From NCBI GenBank assembly GCA_900551075.1, contig URVB01000002.1, positions 145,200 through 209,199 of the forward strand: DNA of 64,000 bases, given 5' to 3'. Shown piece by piece: positions 34,480 to 43,473 of this stretch. This stretch comes from an uncultured Blautia sp. Lineage in GTDB: Bacteria; Bacillota; Clostridia; Lachnospirales; Lachnospiraceae. Within the stretch, counting starts at the first letter, position 1, and each line of letters opens with the position of its first letter. Below the pieces are notes generated by a model. It was not told the origin of the DNA, searched no databases, and worked only from the letters and a program-made list of their open reading frames with translations. The translations under genes and the position numbers were made by a program.

Positions 34480-36462
34480 TTAATTTCCCCAATATAAAGG
34501 AAGCCAGACAATCATTTCTCCCTTACCTCTGTTATCCCAAGCATAATATGGAATCATCCGAACTGACACCTTACGTACCCCCTCACATTTCATTGTCTGA
34601 TAAAGGGCATCTGGTTTGTAATCCTCCGCACGCTTTGAAACAGCCATTTCGGTTTCCAGAGCAACCATACTTCTTCCCTCAATCTCAAAGAGTATCTCCT
34701 TAAACTGTGCATTAACCGGAAGCATTAAATCGCCCAGCGCCTCTACTGAAACATCCGGTGTCTCCACACAATAGAGAATCGGTCCTCTCTCCACTGCTGC
34801 CTGATTAATATTTTCTTCCACATAGGAGTGAGCGGTGGTATAACGTACCGGCATATCCAGCTTTAATATGATTTCTTCCTCTGAAGGATTCTGAACCAAT
34901 ACCTCCTGATAGGTTCCGCACTGCTCCTTTCCAAGCTTCAGAAGCTCTTCTCCTCCCCGGCTGATACTGCCGCTTTCCGTCCAGGCCGGAATCCTCAGTT
35001 TCAGCTTAAAGGGTTTGGGGCTTTTCACTTCCCGGAAAGAAAAACATATGATGCCGTCCCACGGATACTCTGTTTTCTGGACAACCGTAAACTCCGCTCC
35101 GTTTTCCAGGCTGATTTTAGCTGTACTGGCTCCGTACATACCTGTATACAGACTGTCTTTTCCTTTCATATAAATATATTCACTGGATTCTGCTACAAAA
35201 CGGGCCATATTGGGCGGACAGCAGAAACAGGTCAGGCTTTCCTGCCGGTCCAGAGGCCACATAAGATCGTAATCCAGTTGTTTTACCCTGCGCAGTGCGT
35301 TCTGATAAAAATATTTATTTCCGGACAGGCTTACAGAAGCAAGTGTCAAATTCAGCATAGACCTTTCAATAATGTCAAAATATTTCACCTGAGGCTCAAT
35401 GGCAAACATTCGGTAATTCCACATGATGTTTCCAAGAGTCGCGCAGGTTTCATTGTAGGCTGTAATATTCGGAAGCTGATATTCATAACCAAATGCCTGA
35501 TGCACATGATAGACTGTCACGCCATTGAGATGATGAAAGAGCCCATAGGGGGATGTTCCCGTATAGAGTGCTCCACAACCGCCGTTGATGTACAGTTTTT
35601 TATCCACACAGTTTTCCCACACTGCATCCAACATGGTTTTCAGAGCTTCTTCGCCATTTTCTGCATATAAATCTGCAGCTCCTGCATAAAGATAAGTCGA
35701 ACGCACTCCGTGCCCCACGATTTTTCTGTGCTCCCGAAGAGGAATACTGTCCTGATTATCATCAGTCCCGTTGGGAACTAAATCTCTCACTGCCAGTGCC
35801 ATCTCTGCCAATTTCAGATAACGTGCTTCACCAGTCTCCCGGTAAAGCTCCACAATCCCCATGTAATGGGAAGGGCATACCTCAGTCTGTGCCACACCCC
35901 AAGCAAGATATTTTTCATAGAGCTTTTCCAAATATCCCGCAGCTTTTTTGGCAATATCCAGGAAATTTTCTTTTCCGGTGATTCGTTTATAAACACAGGC
36001 TGCTGTAAACAAATGTCCGAAATTATAGACCTTAAAATCATTAATATCTTCAAGGCGGGAATTACCGCCCTGCATATCTGCAATAATCTGCTTTGTAGAA
36101 ATATATCCGTCCTCCTGCTGTACCATTGCAATCAGGCTTATATATTCGTCCAAATCCTCCTCCAGCTTTTTATCCTGGCGTTTGGCCACAACATACATTG
36201 CGGCCTCCATCCATTTATAAAAATCTCCATCTCCAAAGGGGGTTCCCTCGTGGGTTCCCGAATGCAGTCCGGCTGCCACCCGGAAATTTTCCACTACATG
36301 AAAGATCGGGGAAGGATTCTCAAACATGGCCCGGATATGAGGAACCGTCACATCCGCACAGGTATCAAATCTCTCCTTCCAGAAGCCCTCATCCCAATCT
36401 ATATCCCGTACGGGAATGGGGCTTAACCTGGCGTAAGCACTTTTCTCTGTATTGATTAGCAT
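34480..36462 (-). CDS. Glycoside hydrolase family 127 (beta-L-arabinofuranosidase-type, DUF1680)
   Basis: This 660-residue (alpha/alpha)6-barrel enzyme without a signal peptide begins SPIPVRDIDWDEGFWKERFD and continues with NFRVAAGLHSGTHEG. The zinc/catalytic residues of GH127 are visible: NETC (Glu338 and Cys340) and CFCC at 412-415, the Cys3-Glu site where one Cys is the nucleophile. The ATG at 36460-36462 after AAAGGAG is chosen; it overlaps the end of the preceding gene. Members release L-arabinofuranose from short oligosaccharides in the cytosol. Its presence in a TRAP cluster suggests that the imported acid carries an arabinofuranosyl or related unit. Confidence 0.9.
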   Translation of the reverse strand: MLINTEKSAYARLSPIPVRDIDWDEGFWKERFDTCADVTVPHIRAMFENPSPIFHVVENFRVAAGLHSGTHEGTPFGDGDFYKWMEAAMYVVAKRQDKKLEEDLDEYISLIAMVQQEDGYISTKQIIADMQGGNSRLEDINDFKVYNFGHLFTAACVYKRITGKENFLDIAKKAAGYLEKLYEKYLAWGVAQTEVCPSHYMGIVELYRETGEARYLKLAEMALAVRDLVPNGTDDNQDSIPLREHRKIVGHGVRSTYLYAGAADLYAENGEEALKTMLDAVWENCVDKKLYINGGCGALYTGTSPYGLFHHLNGVTVYHVHQAFGYEYQLPNITAYNETCATLGNIMWNYRMFAIEPQVKYFDIIERSMLNLTLASVSLSGNKYFYQNALRRVKQLDYDLMWPLDRQESLTCFCCPPNMARFVAESSEYIYMKGKDSLYTGMYGASTAKISLENGAEFTVVQKTEYPWDGIICFSFREVKSPKPFKLKLRIPAWTESGSISRGGEELLKLGKEQCGTYQEVLVQNPSEEEIILKLDMPVRYTTAHSYVEENINQAAVERGPILYCVETPDVSVEALGDLMLPVNAQFKEILFEIEGRSMVALETEMAVSKRAEDYKPDALYQTMKCEGVRKVSVRMIPYYAWDNRGKGEMIVWLPLYWGN

Positions 36463-37133
36463 AGCGTAACTCCTTTCGCCTGAAGTGCACATTTTAAGGC
36501 CTCTGCTCCAAAACCGGGACTGGAGAATACTTTCTTTCCACACAAGCGGGAAATATATTCTTCACAGTAGGCCATAGAGCCCTGTGCAAACAGGATGACG
36601 TCTGCATCTCCCACTGCCCTCTGTGCATATTCCCGCATTTTTTCCCGAAAGCTGTCCTGATCCAATCCAAAAGCACCCTCCACCAGGACATCCACAGTTT
36701 TTACTCGTTTCCCCATTTCACGGGCAACTCTGTAGATTGTATTTTTCGTAGGCTCAAGCGTGGTGGGCAAGGTTGCCATAACTGCTATCCGCTCACCTTT
36801 TCGCACAGCCTCCCTGCACATTTCCTCATCAATCCGTACAATCGGAACTCCCATATATCGGGCTGCATCCTGCATGGAGTCCGCCACCTCCCCTACAGAG
36901 GAGCATATATTTAAAATGGCGTCCACCTCCTCCTGTGCCAGCTCTGCGTACATCTTTATCAGGCGGGCTGCAGATACAGCAGATACATAGCCATTCTCGC
37001 GTATTTCTGCTAATATCCCCGGATCCTGTCTGCTTACAATCTCTACCTCATCGCCCAGCCGCTTTTTCACCTCATACTCCACCCGTTCAATAAGCTCCGG
37101 TGTGGTACTGGTGTATGCCAATCCTACCTTCAT
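36456..37133 (-). CDS. Asp/Glu/hydantoin racemase-superfamily protein with one catalytic Cys
   Basis: This 225-residue protein has the racemase fold: MKVGLAYTSTTPELIERVEY, AILNICSSVGEVADSM with the N-terminal-lobe Cys, MGVPIVRIDEEMC, ERIAVMATLPTTLEPTKNTI and ILFAQGSMAYCEE. In true racemases the last block has a second catalytic Cys (GCT); here it is GSM, so a two-base racemisation is doubtful and a lyase, decarboxylase or isomerase activity is possible. The ATG at 37131-37133 lies 11 bases after GAGGAG; the ATG three codons upstream is an alternative. It overlaps the GH127 start and is part of the same operon. Confidence 0.8.
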   Translation of the reverse strand: MKVGLAYTSTTPELIERVEYEVKKRLGDEVEIVSRQDPGILAEIRENGYVSAVSAARLIKMYAELAQEEVDAILNICSSVGEVADSMQDAARYMGVPIVRIDEEMCREAVRKGERIAVMATLPTTLEPTKNTIYRVAREMGKRVKTVDVLVEGAFGLDQDSFREKMREYAQRAVGDADVILFAQGSMAYCEEYISRLCGKKVFSSPGFGAEALKCALQAKGVTLC

Positions 37134-37170
37134 ATTTCTCATCACTCCTCGTATAATTTTTACCTTGCTT

Positions 37171-38589
37171 TCATGTATTTCCCATAAGCACAGAGACAGC
37201 CTTTAAAAGACTGTCGTCCCGTCCCACATTTCCCGGAAAAATAATATAGGGGATATCCGGAAATTTACTCCCGGCATCGGTTTTCCACACAGGAATTCCC
37301 GGCTGAATCTGTCCCAGAACTCTGGCGCGTTTTACTCCAAGAGCCTTTATTCCGATATCACTGGAGGTAATTCCGCCCTTTGCCACTATAAACGCAGGAC
37401 GAACCGTAAGCCCGCGGACCAATGACTGTACCGATCTGGAAATTTCTACTGAGCGCAGAAGCGCAGCTTCCTTTGTATCGTTTTCTATCTCCAGCAGTTT
37501 CCTTTTCGTATAAACGGCCGCTGTACCGCCCTTCGAAAGAATCTGCTCCATTTGCTCCCGAATCCGGCCGGCCTCCTTCTCCAGCATACCCTCCTGAAGG
37601 ACCAAATCGGAATTCATTTCCAGAAAATGGATTCCCGGCATTTCCCGCAGCTTCTCCATCTGCCGGGTGGTCTTTTCTGTGTGGGAGCCAATGATAATCA
37701 CACCATTTACTCCTGTATCTATCGGCAGCATTTCTTCTCTGCCCAGCAGCGGCCGGTCTCTGATTTTTGCCACCGCTTTTACAAAAGCGGCTGCTGTACG
37801 GAATAAATAATGCTTCCCTTTCCGGATAGCTCTGTAAAGGGCAATGCAGAAAACCTCCACATCCACATTCTCAATAGCGTTTACAACAATTTTCTGAAAA
37901 TCTCCGGCTTCTAACAGGCGCTTTTCAATCTTATCAAGCTCCATAGCTCTCAATTCCTCCAGAGGAATGCAGATGACAGCTTCTGCTTTATATCTGCCTC
38001 CGCTTTTCTCTTCGATATAGCCCGGAAGGTCAGAGCTCTTATAACCAAAGGTTTTATCCCGGGCAAATTCTGTCTCTGCCGCAGGGATCAATTCTTCCCC
38101 ATACCTTACATAATGTACATTTCTAATTGTATATCTTCCACCCTCCGCAAAAAACGGACAGAGGATTTCCCCGTCAAATCTCCATTCATGAAAGGTTTCT
38201 ATGGTACTGCGCAGAGTCTCTGTCTCCAGTGGATAATGTCCCCTCAAAGTAGAATCTCCGCGGCTGATTAAAAGATAGGGCCTTCCATCAGCTACCGTCT
38301 CCAGGTTCTCTCCAATTTCCCTGTGAATTTCTTCTGTTTCTTTTTCAGTAAAGCTTCTGGAGTTCGTCAGAATAAAGAAGAGAGCTTCTTTTTCCCCGAA
38401 TCCCCGGCGGATGCTCTCCAGACTCCAGTCCGTATAAACAGAAACATCATGAACCGTCTGAATTCCCGTAGGGTCGTCATCCAGCGCTATGACCTTGCAG
38501 GCGCATTTGTCTATTTCCCGGGAAAGCAGCTTCTGCACTTCCCGGCGGTCAACCTGTGGGCAAGTATGTAAAATATCCTCCTTTTTCAT
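37171..38589 (-). CDS. Four-carbon acid sugar kinase family protein (DUF1537)
   Basis: This 472-residue protein has the N-terminal DUF1537 domain with VIALDDDPTGIQTVHDVSVY, FILTNSRSFTEKET and LLISRGDSTLRGHYPLET, and the C-terminal nucleotide-binding domain with FIVAKGGITSSDIGIKAL and IIFPGNVGRDDSL. This is the OtnK/DtnK/LtnK architecture, whose known members phosphorylate 3-dehydro-four-carbon sugar acids (threonate/erythronate catabolism). It is the first gene of the cluster, with GGAGG 9 bases before the ATG. Together with the TRAP importer it points to catabolism of a sugar acid. Confidence 0.92.
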   Translation of the reverse strand: MKKEDILHTCPQVDRREVQKLLSREIDKCACKVIALDDDPTGIQTVHDVSVYTDWSLESIRRGFGEKEALFFILTNSRSFTEKETEEIHREIGENLETVADGRPYLLISRGDSTLRGHYPLETETLRSTIETFHEWRFDGEILCPFFAEGGRYTIRNVHYVRYGEELIPAAETEFARDKTFGYKSSDLPGYIEEKSGGRYKAEAVICIPLEELRAMELDKIEKRLLEAGDFQKIVVNAIENVDVEVFCIALYRAIRKGKHYLFRTAAAFVKAVAKIRDRPLLGREEMLPIDTGVNGVIIIGSHTEKTTRQMEKLREMPGIHFLEMNSDLVLQEGMLEKEAGRIREQMEQILSKGGTAAVYTKRKLLEIENDTKEAALLRSVEISRSVQSLVRGLTVRPAFIVAKGGITSSDIGIKALGVKRARVLGQIQPGIPVWKTDAGSKFPDIPYIIFPGNVGRDDSLLKAVSVLMGNT

Positions 38590-38663
38590 ATCTTTCCTCC
38601 AACACGTAAATATAATATAGTACGTCCTACATCCTACATTGGATTTATTTAGATATTACAACA

Positions 38664-38706
38664 TTTTATTGAAAAGCGCAATGTTTTTATGCGTTTTTCA
38701 ATAAAA
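38664..38706. promoter_or_regulatory. 17-bp inverted repeat upstream of the TRAP/kinase cluster
   Basis: Arms 38664-38680 and 38690-38706 match at 16 of 17 positions around a 9-base loop. A possible promoter (TTGCGC, 17 bases, TAATAT, minus strand) overlaps it, so it may be an operator. A second near-palindrome (TAGTACGTCCTA) lies at about 38619-38630, closer to the gene. In 38707-38891 I see no supportable gene. Confidence 0.5.
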
Positions 38707-38891
38707 CTATGAATTTTCACAAAACTTCCATTGCAATTTTATTATCTTTTCACATATTTTCCAAACCTGAAGTGCTGTTTTGCTCGGGGGGATACCCTGG
38801 ATAACGACATTGCAATGCCAGTAACCAAAGAGACCCCCGCAGCATATATGGATTGTACATGATGGGGCTTTGGATACGCCTTGCGGCACAC

Positions 38892-38920
38892 AAAAAGAGG
38901 CTATCATTTCTGATAGCCCC
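38892..38920 (-). terminator. Terminator of the NlpC/P60 gene
   Basis: GGCTATCA-TTTC-TGATAGCC on the plus strand; the minus strand reads the hairpin followed by TTTTTGTG, directly after the stop at 38939. Confidence 0.85.
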
Positions 38921-38938
38921 TGCTATGTACTCTGACTA

Positions 38939-40315
38939 TTAAACAAGACGTCTTACGGAAAGGATTGGCCTGTATGCAGCATTATCGCTTACCTTAATGC
39001 CATCTCTGGAGTTGGATGCATGTACGATCTTGCCGTCACCCATGTAAATTGCAACGTGACCGCCGTAGCAGATCAAATCGCCTGGCTGGGCATCTGAATA
39101 GGGTACTTCCGTCCCCGCATTCTGCTGCTCATAAGAGGTTCTCGGAAGATCGACTCCGAAATTAGAATAAACACTCTGAACGAAACCGGAGCAATCCGCG
39201 CCATCGGTAAGGCTTGTGCCGCCCCATACATATGGATTTCCCACATACTGTGTTGCAAAATCAACAACAGAGGAACCGGAGCCTGAACCGGAGCCTGTAT
39301 ACTGGGATACGTCGGTTACAGTATTTGCGCTGTCAATGACATTGCCATATTCATCATATTCTACTTCACCGGAACCGGAAGAAGCCACGGTACCTGCATC
39401 TACCTCATTTCCGTCTTCATCATATACGGCTTCACCGGATTCAGCAGCTTCACTTGCGTCTACTTCGTTGCCCTCCTCATCATATACCGTTGTATTCTGC
39501 GCTTCCTGCTGTGCGGCGGCCTCGGCTTCTGCTGCTGCAGCGGCTGCGGCAGCCTCTGCTTGACGTCTCGTTTCTTCCTCTGCTGCGATTCTCTCAGCCT
39601 CCAGACGTTCGATCTCCGCCTGCTGTTCCATGATCAGATTTGAATATTCCGTAGCCATCTGCTGTGCATATGCGATTTCATTGTCGCAGTCCGCAGAAGC
39701 TGCACGTCTTTCATCAATTGCATACTGGAGATTTGCGGATTCAGCTTCATATTCCTGCTTCATACCTTCCAGCTCTGCTTTTTCCTGTTCATACCGCTCA
39801 CCGAGCTGCTGTACCTGATCAATGGTGTTTACGTATTTTTCAAGGCTTTCTCTGTCGTAATCATACATCTTTTGTGTATATTCCGCCTTTGTCAAAAGCT
39901 CTGACAGATTCTCCGCACTTACCATCATCTGAAACCATGCATCGCTTCCGCCCTTTTCGTACAGGTACTGAATACGCTGTTTCATAGCCTCATACTGCTT
40001 GTCACGTGCATTCTGTGCTTTTCCCAAATCTTCCTGTGTCTTCGTAATGTCTGCTTCTTTATTAGAAATATCACCTTTTAATACATCAATAGAAACCATG
40101 ACATTTACAAGATTCTCATCAAGAACGGCAATTTCATTCTGAAGCTGCTCTCTTGCGCCCCAGAGTGCATCAATCTGCGCATAGGTCGCATCCAACTGAG
40201 CACTGGTCCATGCCTGCTCCTCTCTCAATTCCTCTTCTCTTGATGCGCTTACACTGGCAACCTGTGCCGCGCTTATTATAAGTGCTAATGTCAGACATAC
40301 AATTCTTTTTTTCAT
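38939..40315 (-). CDS. Secreted NlpC/P60 peptidoglycan hydrolase with coiled-coil N terminus
   Basis: This 458-residue exported protein has signal MKKRIVCLTLALIISAAQVA to SVSA. A long coiled coil follows (about 25-250, PcsB/CwlO-like, ending in an Ala/Glu-rich EAERIAAEEETRRQAEAAAA run). Then comes a linker with three copies of a YDE-x-GN-x-x-D unit and a C-terminal C40 domain. Catalytic residues are Cys in DGADCSGFV, His in YGGHVAIYMGD and the polar residue in IVHASN. Such enzymes cut peptidoglycan stem peptides during growth and division. The ATG at 40313-40315 follows GAGGTG; the GTG three codons upstream is part of that site. Confidence 0.92.
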   Translation of the reverse strand: MKKRIVCLTLALIISAAQVASVSASREEELREEQAWTSAQLDATYAQIDALWGAREQLQNEIAVLDENLVNVMVSIDVLKGDISNKEADITKTQEDLGKAQNARDKQYEAMKQRIQYLYEKGGSDAWFQMMVSAENLSELLTKAEYTQKMYDYDRESLEKYVNTIDQVQQLGERYEQEKAELEGMKQEYEAESANLQYAIDERRAASADCDNEIAYAQQMATEYSNLIMEQQAEIERLEAERIAAEEETRRQAEAAAAAAAAEAEAAAQQEAQNTTVYDEEGNEVDASEAAESGEAVYDEDGNEVDAGTVASSGSGEVEYDEYGNVIDSANTVTDVSQYTGSGSGSGSSVVDFATQYVGNPYVWGGTSLTDGADCSGFVQSVYSNFGVDLPRTSYEQQNAGTEVPYSDAQPGDLICYGGHVAIYMGDGKIVHASNSRDGIKVSDNAAYRPILSVRRLV

Positions 40316-40380
40316 GACTTTCACCTCATAAATTTCATGTTTTGTAACATTTTTGAAATATCTTTCTCAAGTTCTTTTAT

Positions 40381-40409
40381 ATATTAACACATGATTACAT
40401 AGGATGCAA
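40381..40409 (-). promoter_or_regulatory. Promoter of the NlpC/P60 gene
   Basis: TTGCAT (40404-40409), 17 bases and TAATAT (40381-40386) on the minus strand. Confidence 0.55.
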
Positions 40410-40463
40410 GCCTTAATCTATAATTATTTTAAATTTTTGTAACATTTGTTAATGATTACGCAA

Positions 40464-40502
40464 ATAAAAAGGGAGGATTCTCCTTGTCTGAGGTATCCTC
40501 CC
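40464..40502 (-). terminator. Terminator of the repeat-containing cell-wall protein gene
   Basis: GGGAGGAT pairs with ATCCTCCC (40471-40502); the minus strand continues TTTTTATTT. A T-rich stretch also follows on the plus strand. Confidence 0.8.
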
Positions 40503-40543
40503 AAATACTTTTTTTATTTATTACAATATCGTTACTTTATTTC

Positions 40544-42163
40544 TTATTTAAACAAATCTGCCAAAATCTGGTCTGCTGTCTTATTCAGATATCCATCCGG
40601 ATCGGACAAAGTCTTGCTGTTCCATCTCAGGTAGTTTCCATTACGGATGTAATTACCGCTGGATGTATGATAATCATACTTCGTATATCCCTTATATCTG
40701 GACATATATTTTTTCGCCAGCGTAATTGCCTGACTGGAATAATTTCCGCTCGGTGTCGGTGTTCCGGAAATCTGGCAGCCCGCCTGCGGAGTGGAGTGTA
40801 CAATAACTGCGCTCTTATCCGCACACTGTCCGATTACGATCCAGGTATGTCCGGAATTATAACCTACATCACCGGCCTTCAGCGTCCAATTGGAATTTGA
40901 TAAGCTGGACTGTGTCAGAATGCTTCCCCAGCCCAGGGATTTATAGTAGGAACCAACGTCACCGGATACGACTGTATATCCGGAGCCTACGCCGGATTTC
41001 GTCTGCATCACCTGATATGCCGCCCAGCCCACGAAGCCGGAGCAGTCAAGCCCTTTGGCTCTGTTTGCAGTACTCAGGTCACGGTAATTGTTATAATCAT
41101 AGCTGCTGCTCTGTTTGTCATACCACTGCTTCCATGTGGGGCTGACTCCCTTGCGGGTAGAATCATTCCAACCGCCGCCCCACACATAGAGTGCCTGTCC
41201 CACCGGCTGCAATGCACCCAGCAGGTAGTTCTTAATGGTTCTGGCGGAAGACGGCTGAGAAATCGTTACTCCGCTGGAGTTATTCACAACCATAACCCCA
41301 TCACTGCCAAAAGTATAGCTTGTTCCATTAATGGTCTTTTTGCCGACTGCCATAACGCCGGTGGACTCATCAAAATACCGCTTCTCACCCTTGCTGTTCT
41401 TCAACCAGCCGGTGGCCATGATGCCGCTTCCCGCAAAAAAATAGTACGTCTTGCCGCCGATCCCCGCAAACTTCGTCTTCATGATACCGGTACTTGGATC
41501 AAAATAACGCTTCTGTCCTTTGCTGTTCTTCAGCCAGCCAGTGGTCATGATTCCTTTTCCGGTTGTAAAATAATATTTTTTACCGCTCTTGGTTGTCAGC
41601 CAGCCCTTCTGTACTACACCGTTCTTATTCATATAGTACGTCTTACCGTTCAGCTTCAGCCAGTAGATGTTCATAGCGCCCTTTGTTTTCGGGTCAAAAT
41701 AATAAGTCTTGCCGGAAATCTTCACAAAGCCGGTCTGCATAATACCCGTTTTTGCATTGAAGTGATATTTCTTACCGCTTAGCGTCAGCCATCCGGTCTG
41801 CATCACACCCGTTTTTTTGTTAAAATAGCGTCTCTGCTTCTTGCTGTTCTCCAGCCAGCCTGTACACATAATACCTTTCTTGCTGGTAAAATAATATTTT
41901 TTACCGTTTAACGTCAGCCAGCCTTTCTGCTGTACGCCCTTGGAGTCGAAATAATATTTATTTCCGTTTAACGTCAGCCATCCGGTATGTTTTTTTCCAT
42001 TTGAATTGTAATAGTATGTCTTTCCGCCAATAGTCTGAAAGCCTGTTTTCTTCGTAGCTGCCTGTACCTCTGATGTAGTTCCGCGTACTGTCAGTCCTGC
42101 TGCAAAAACCATCAACAGCAGAAGGAGACTCCAGATTTGAACCTTCTTACATACGTTTCGCAT
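40544..42163 (-). CDS. Secreted cell-wall-binding-repeat protein with NlpC/P60-like domain
   Basis: This 539-residue protein has a signal region (MRNVCKKVQIWSLLLLLMVF to VQAA). About eleven to twelve glucan/choline-binding-type repeats follow (pattern GWLTLNGKKYYFTSKKGIM, spaced about 20-24 residues, to about residue 300). The C-terminal hydrolase has catalytic Cys in KGLDCSGFVGWAAYQ and His in YNSGHTWIVIG. The repeats bind wall polymers or glucans; the enzyme domain probably cleaves peptidoglycan peptides. GGAAGG precedes the ATG and a near-consensus promoter lies upstream. The preceding NlpC/P60 gene is a separate transcript. Confidence 0.9.
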   Translation of the reverse strand: MRNVCKKVQIWSLLLLLMVFAAGLTVRGTTSEVQAATKKTGFQTIGGKTYYYNSNGKKHTGWLTLNGNKYYFDSKGVQQKGWLTLNGKKYYFTSKKGIMCTGWLENSKKQRRYFNKKTGVMQTGWLTLSGKKYHFNAKTGIMQTGFVKISGKTYYFDPKTKGAMNIYWLKLNGKTYYMNKNGVVQKGWLTTKSGKKYYFTTGKGIMTTGWLKNSKGQKRYFDPSTGIMKTKFAGIGGKTYYFFAGSGIMATGWLKNSKGEKRYFDESTGVMAVGKKTINGTSYTFGSDGVMVVNNSSGVTISQPSSARTIKNYLLGALQPVGQALYVWGGGWNDSTRKGVSPTWKQWYDKQSSSYDYNNYRDLSTANRAKGLDCSGFVGWAAYQVMQTKSGVGSGYTVVSGDVGSYYKSLGWGSILTQSSLSNSNWTLKAGDVGYNSGHTWIVIGQCADKSAVIVHSTPQAGCQISGTPTPSGNYSSQAITLAKKYMSRYKGYTKYDYHTSSGNYIRNGNYLRWNSKTLSDPDGYLNKTADQILADLFK

Positions 42164-42242
42164 AAATACCTTCCTTTTCTTTTCCCGAAATATTCGGTGT
42201 TCGTTGCTACTTTTTACAATCTTGTTACAACTTTATGTCCAT

Positions 42243-42271
42243 ATTATATACCAGCTTCCAGTATCCGTCAA
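42243..42271 (-). promoter_or_regulatory. Promoter of the cell-wall-binding-repeat gene
   Basis: TTGACG (42266-42271), 17 bases and TATAAT (42243-42248) on the minus strand. Confidence 0.7.
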
Positions 42272-42294
42272 TATTTAAGTGCTCTTTCTGCGGC

Positions 42295-42333
42295 AAAAAA
42301 GGATAAAGCGTTATAAAACGCCTTATCCTTTTC
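42295..42333 (-). terminator. Terminator of ddh
   Basis: AAAAGGATAA-GCGTT type arms pair around a 4-base loop; on the minus strand the hairpin ends in CCTTTTTTGCC. Confidence 0.8.
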
Positions 42334-42393
42334 CCAATATGTTTAACAATTATGAAATATTACAAACATCCCAATGCTGTATTTCTAAAGCGG

Positions 42394-43380
42394 CTACAGC
42401 AGGTGTTTGCGAAGCTCTGCCCCATCCAGCGCACTCAGATAAGCCGGTGCTACGTCAAATACCGTCTTGCAGCCCTTTTGTCCTTCCTGACTCATCTTAT
42501 ATGCGGCTCTCGCATAAGCTGCGATTACAGAGGAAGTAAATTCCGGATTAGAATCCAGCTTCAGGCTGTATTCGATCACATGGCTGTTTTCATCGTTCCA
42601 GCCCGTTTTTCCGCTGCGGATAACAAATCCGCCGTGAGGAATACCGCTGTGGTCACGCTTCATTTCTTCTTCCGTGATGAAATGTACGGTGGTGTCATAT
42701 TCATCGAAATAATTCGGCATTGTCTTGATTTCCTGCTCAATACGTGCAAGATCTGCCCCTTCCTCTGCCACTACAAAGCACTCTCTTGTATGCTTCTGTC
42801 GAGTCGTAAGCTTTGGATTCTCACCTTTTCTTACTGCCTCCAGCGCCTCTGCCACAGGGATGGTATACTGCTTTCCATCCTTTACTCCGGCGATCCGGCG
42901 GATCGCATCGGAATGTCCCTGGCTTACACCCTTACCCCAGAATGTATAATCTTTGCCGTTTGTCAGAATCGCATTGGCATACATGCGATTCAGGGAGAAC
43001 ATACCCGGGTCCCAGCCTACAGAAATAATTCCTACATGATCTGTTTCTGCTGCCGCCTTATCTACGTTGGCGAAATGCTCCGGAATTCTGGCATGTGTAT
43101 CAAAGCTGTCTACGACATTAAACCACTGCACATATTTCGGAGTCTGCTCCGGCAGGTCTGTTGCACTGCCCCCGCACAGAATCATGACATCTATCTGATC
43201 CTTCATTTTTTCTGCTTCATCCACATGGTAAACTGCTGCTGTTTCTGTAAGAATCTTCACTGTCTTCGGATCACGGCGTGTAAATACGGCAACCAGCTCC
43301 ATATCCGGATTGTGCTTAATCGCACACTCTACTCCCCGCCCTAAATTTCCATATCCTAAAATTCCAATACGAATACTCAT
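42394..43380 (-). CDS. ddh: meso-Diaminopimelate D-dehydrogenase
   Basis: This 328-residue NADPH-dependent enzyme opens IRIGILGYGNLGRGVECAIK. It contains VMILCGGSATDLPEQTPKYV, DSFDTHARIPEH, VGWDPGMFSLNRMYA and FWGKGVSQGHSDAIRRI, all matching Ddh. It makes meso-diaminopimelate directly from tetrahydrodipicolinate for peptidoglycan and lysine, bypassing the acylated routes. GGAGG lies 8 bases before the ATG. It is a single-gene unit with its own promoter and terminator. Confidence 0.96.
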   Translation of the reverse strand: MSIRIGILGYGNLGRGVECAIKHNPDMELVAVFTRRDPKTVKILTETAAVYHVDEAEKMKDQIDVMILCGGSATDLPEQTPKYVQWFNVVDSFDTHARIPEHFANVDKAAAETDHVGIISVGWDPGMFSLNRMYANAILTNGKDYTFWGKGVSQGHSDAIRRIAGVKDGKQYTIPVAEALEAVRKGENPKLTTRQKHTRECFVVAEEGADLARIEQEIKTMPNYFDEYDTTVHFITEEEMKRDHSGIPHGGFVIRSGKTGWNDENSHVIEYSLKLDSNPEFTSSVIAAYARAAYKMSQEGQKGCKTVFDVAPAYLSALDGAELRKHLL

Positions 43381-43428
43381 TATGACTTCCTCCTATATAA
43401 TAGCTCTTTGTCTGTTTATCACTTTACT

Positions 43429-43457
43429 ATATTAATATTTTCATAAAGGATTGTCAA
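43429..43457 (-). promoter_or_regulatory. Promoter of ddh
   Basis: TTGACA (43452-43457), 17 bases and TAATAT (43429-43434) on the minus strand. Confidence 0.7.
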
Positions 43458-43473
43458 TGACCAGCCATTCCTT

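Noticed and set aside
38707..38907. 66-codon minus-strand frame between the sugar-acid cluster and the NlpC/P60 gene
   Set aside because: It begins inside the terminator hairpin and shows no domain or good ribosome site.
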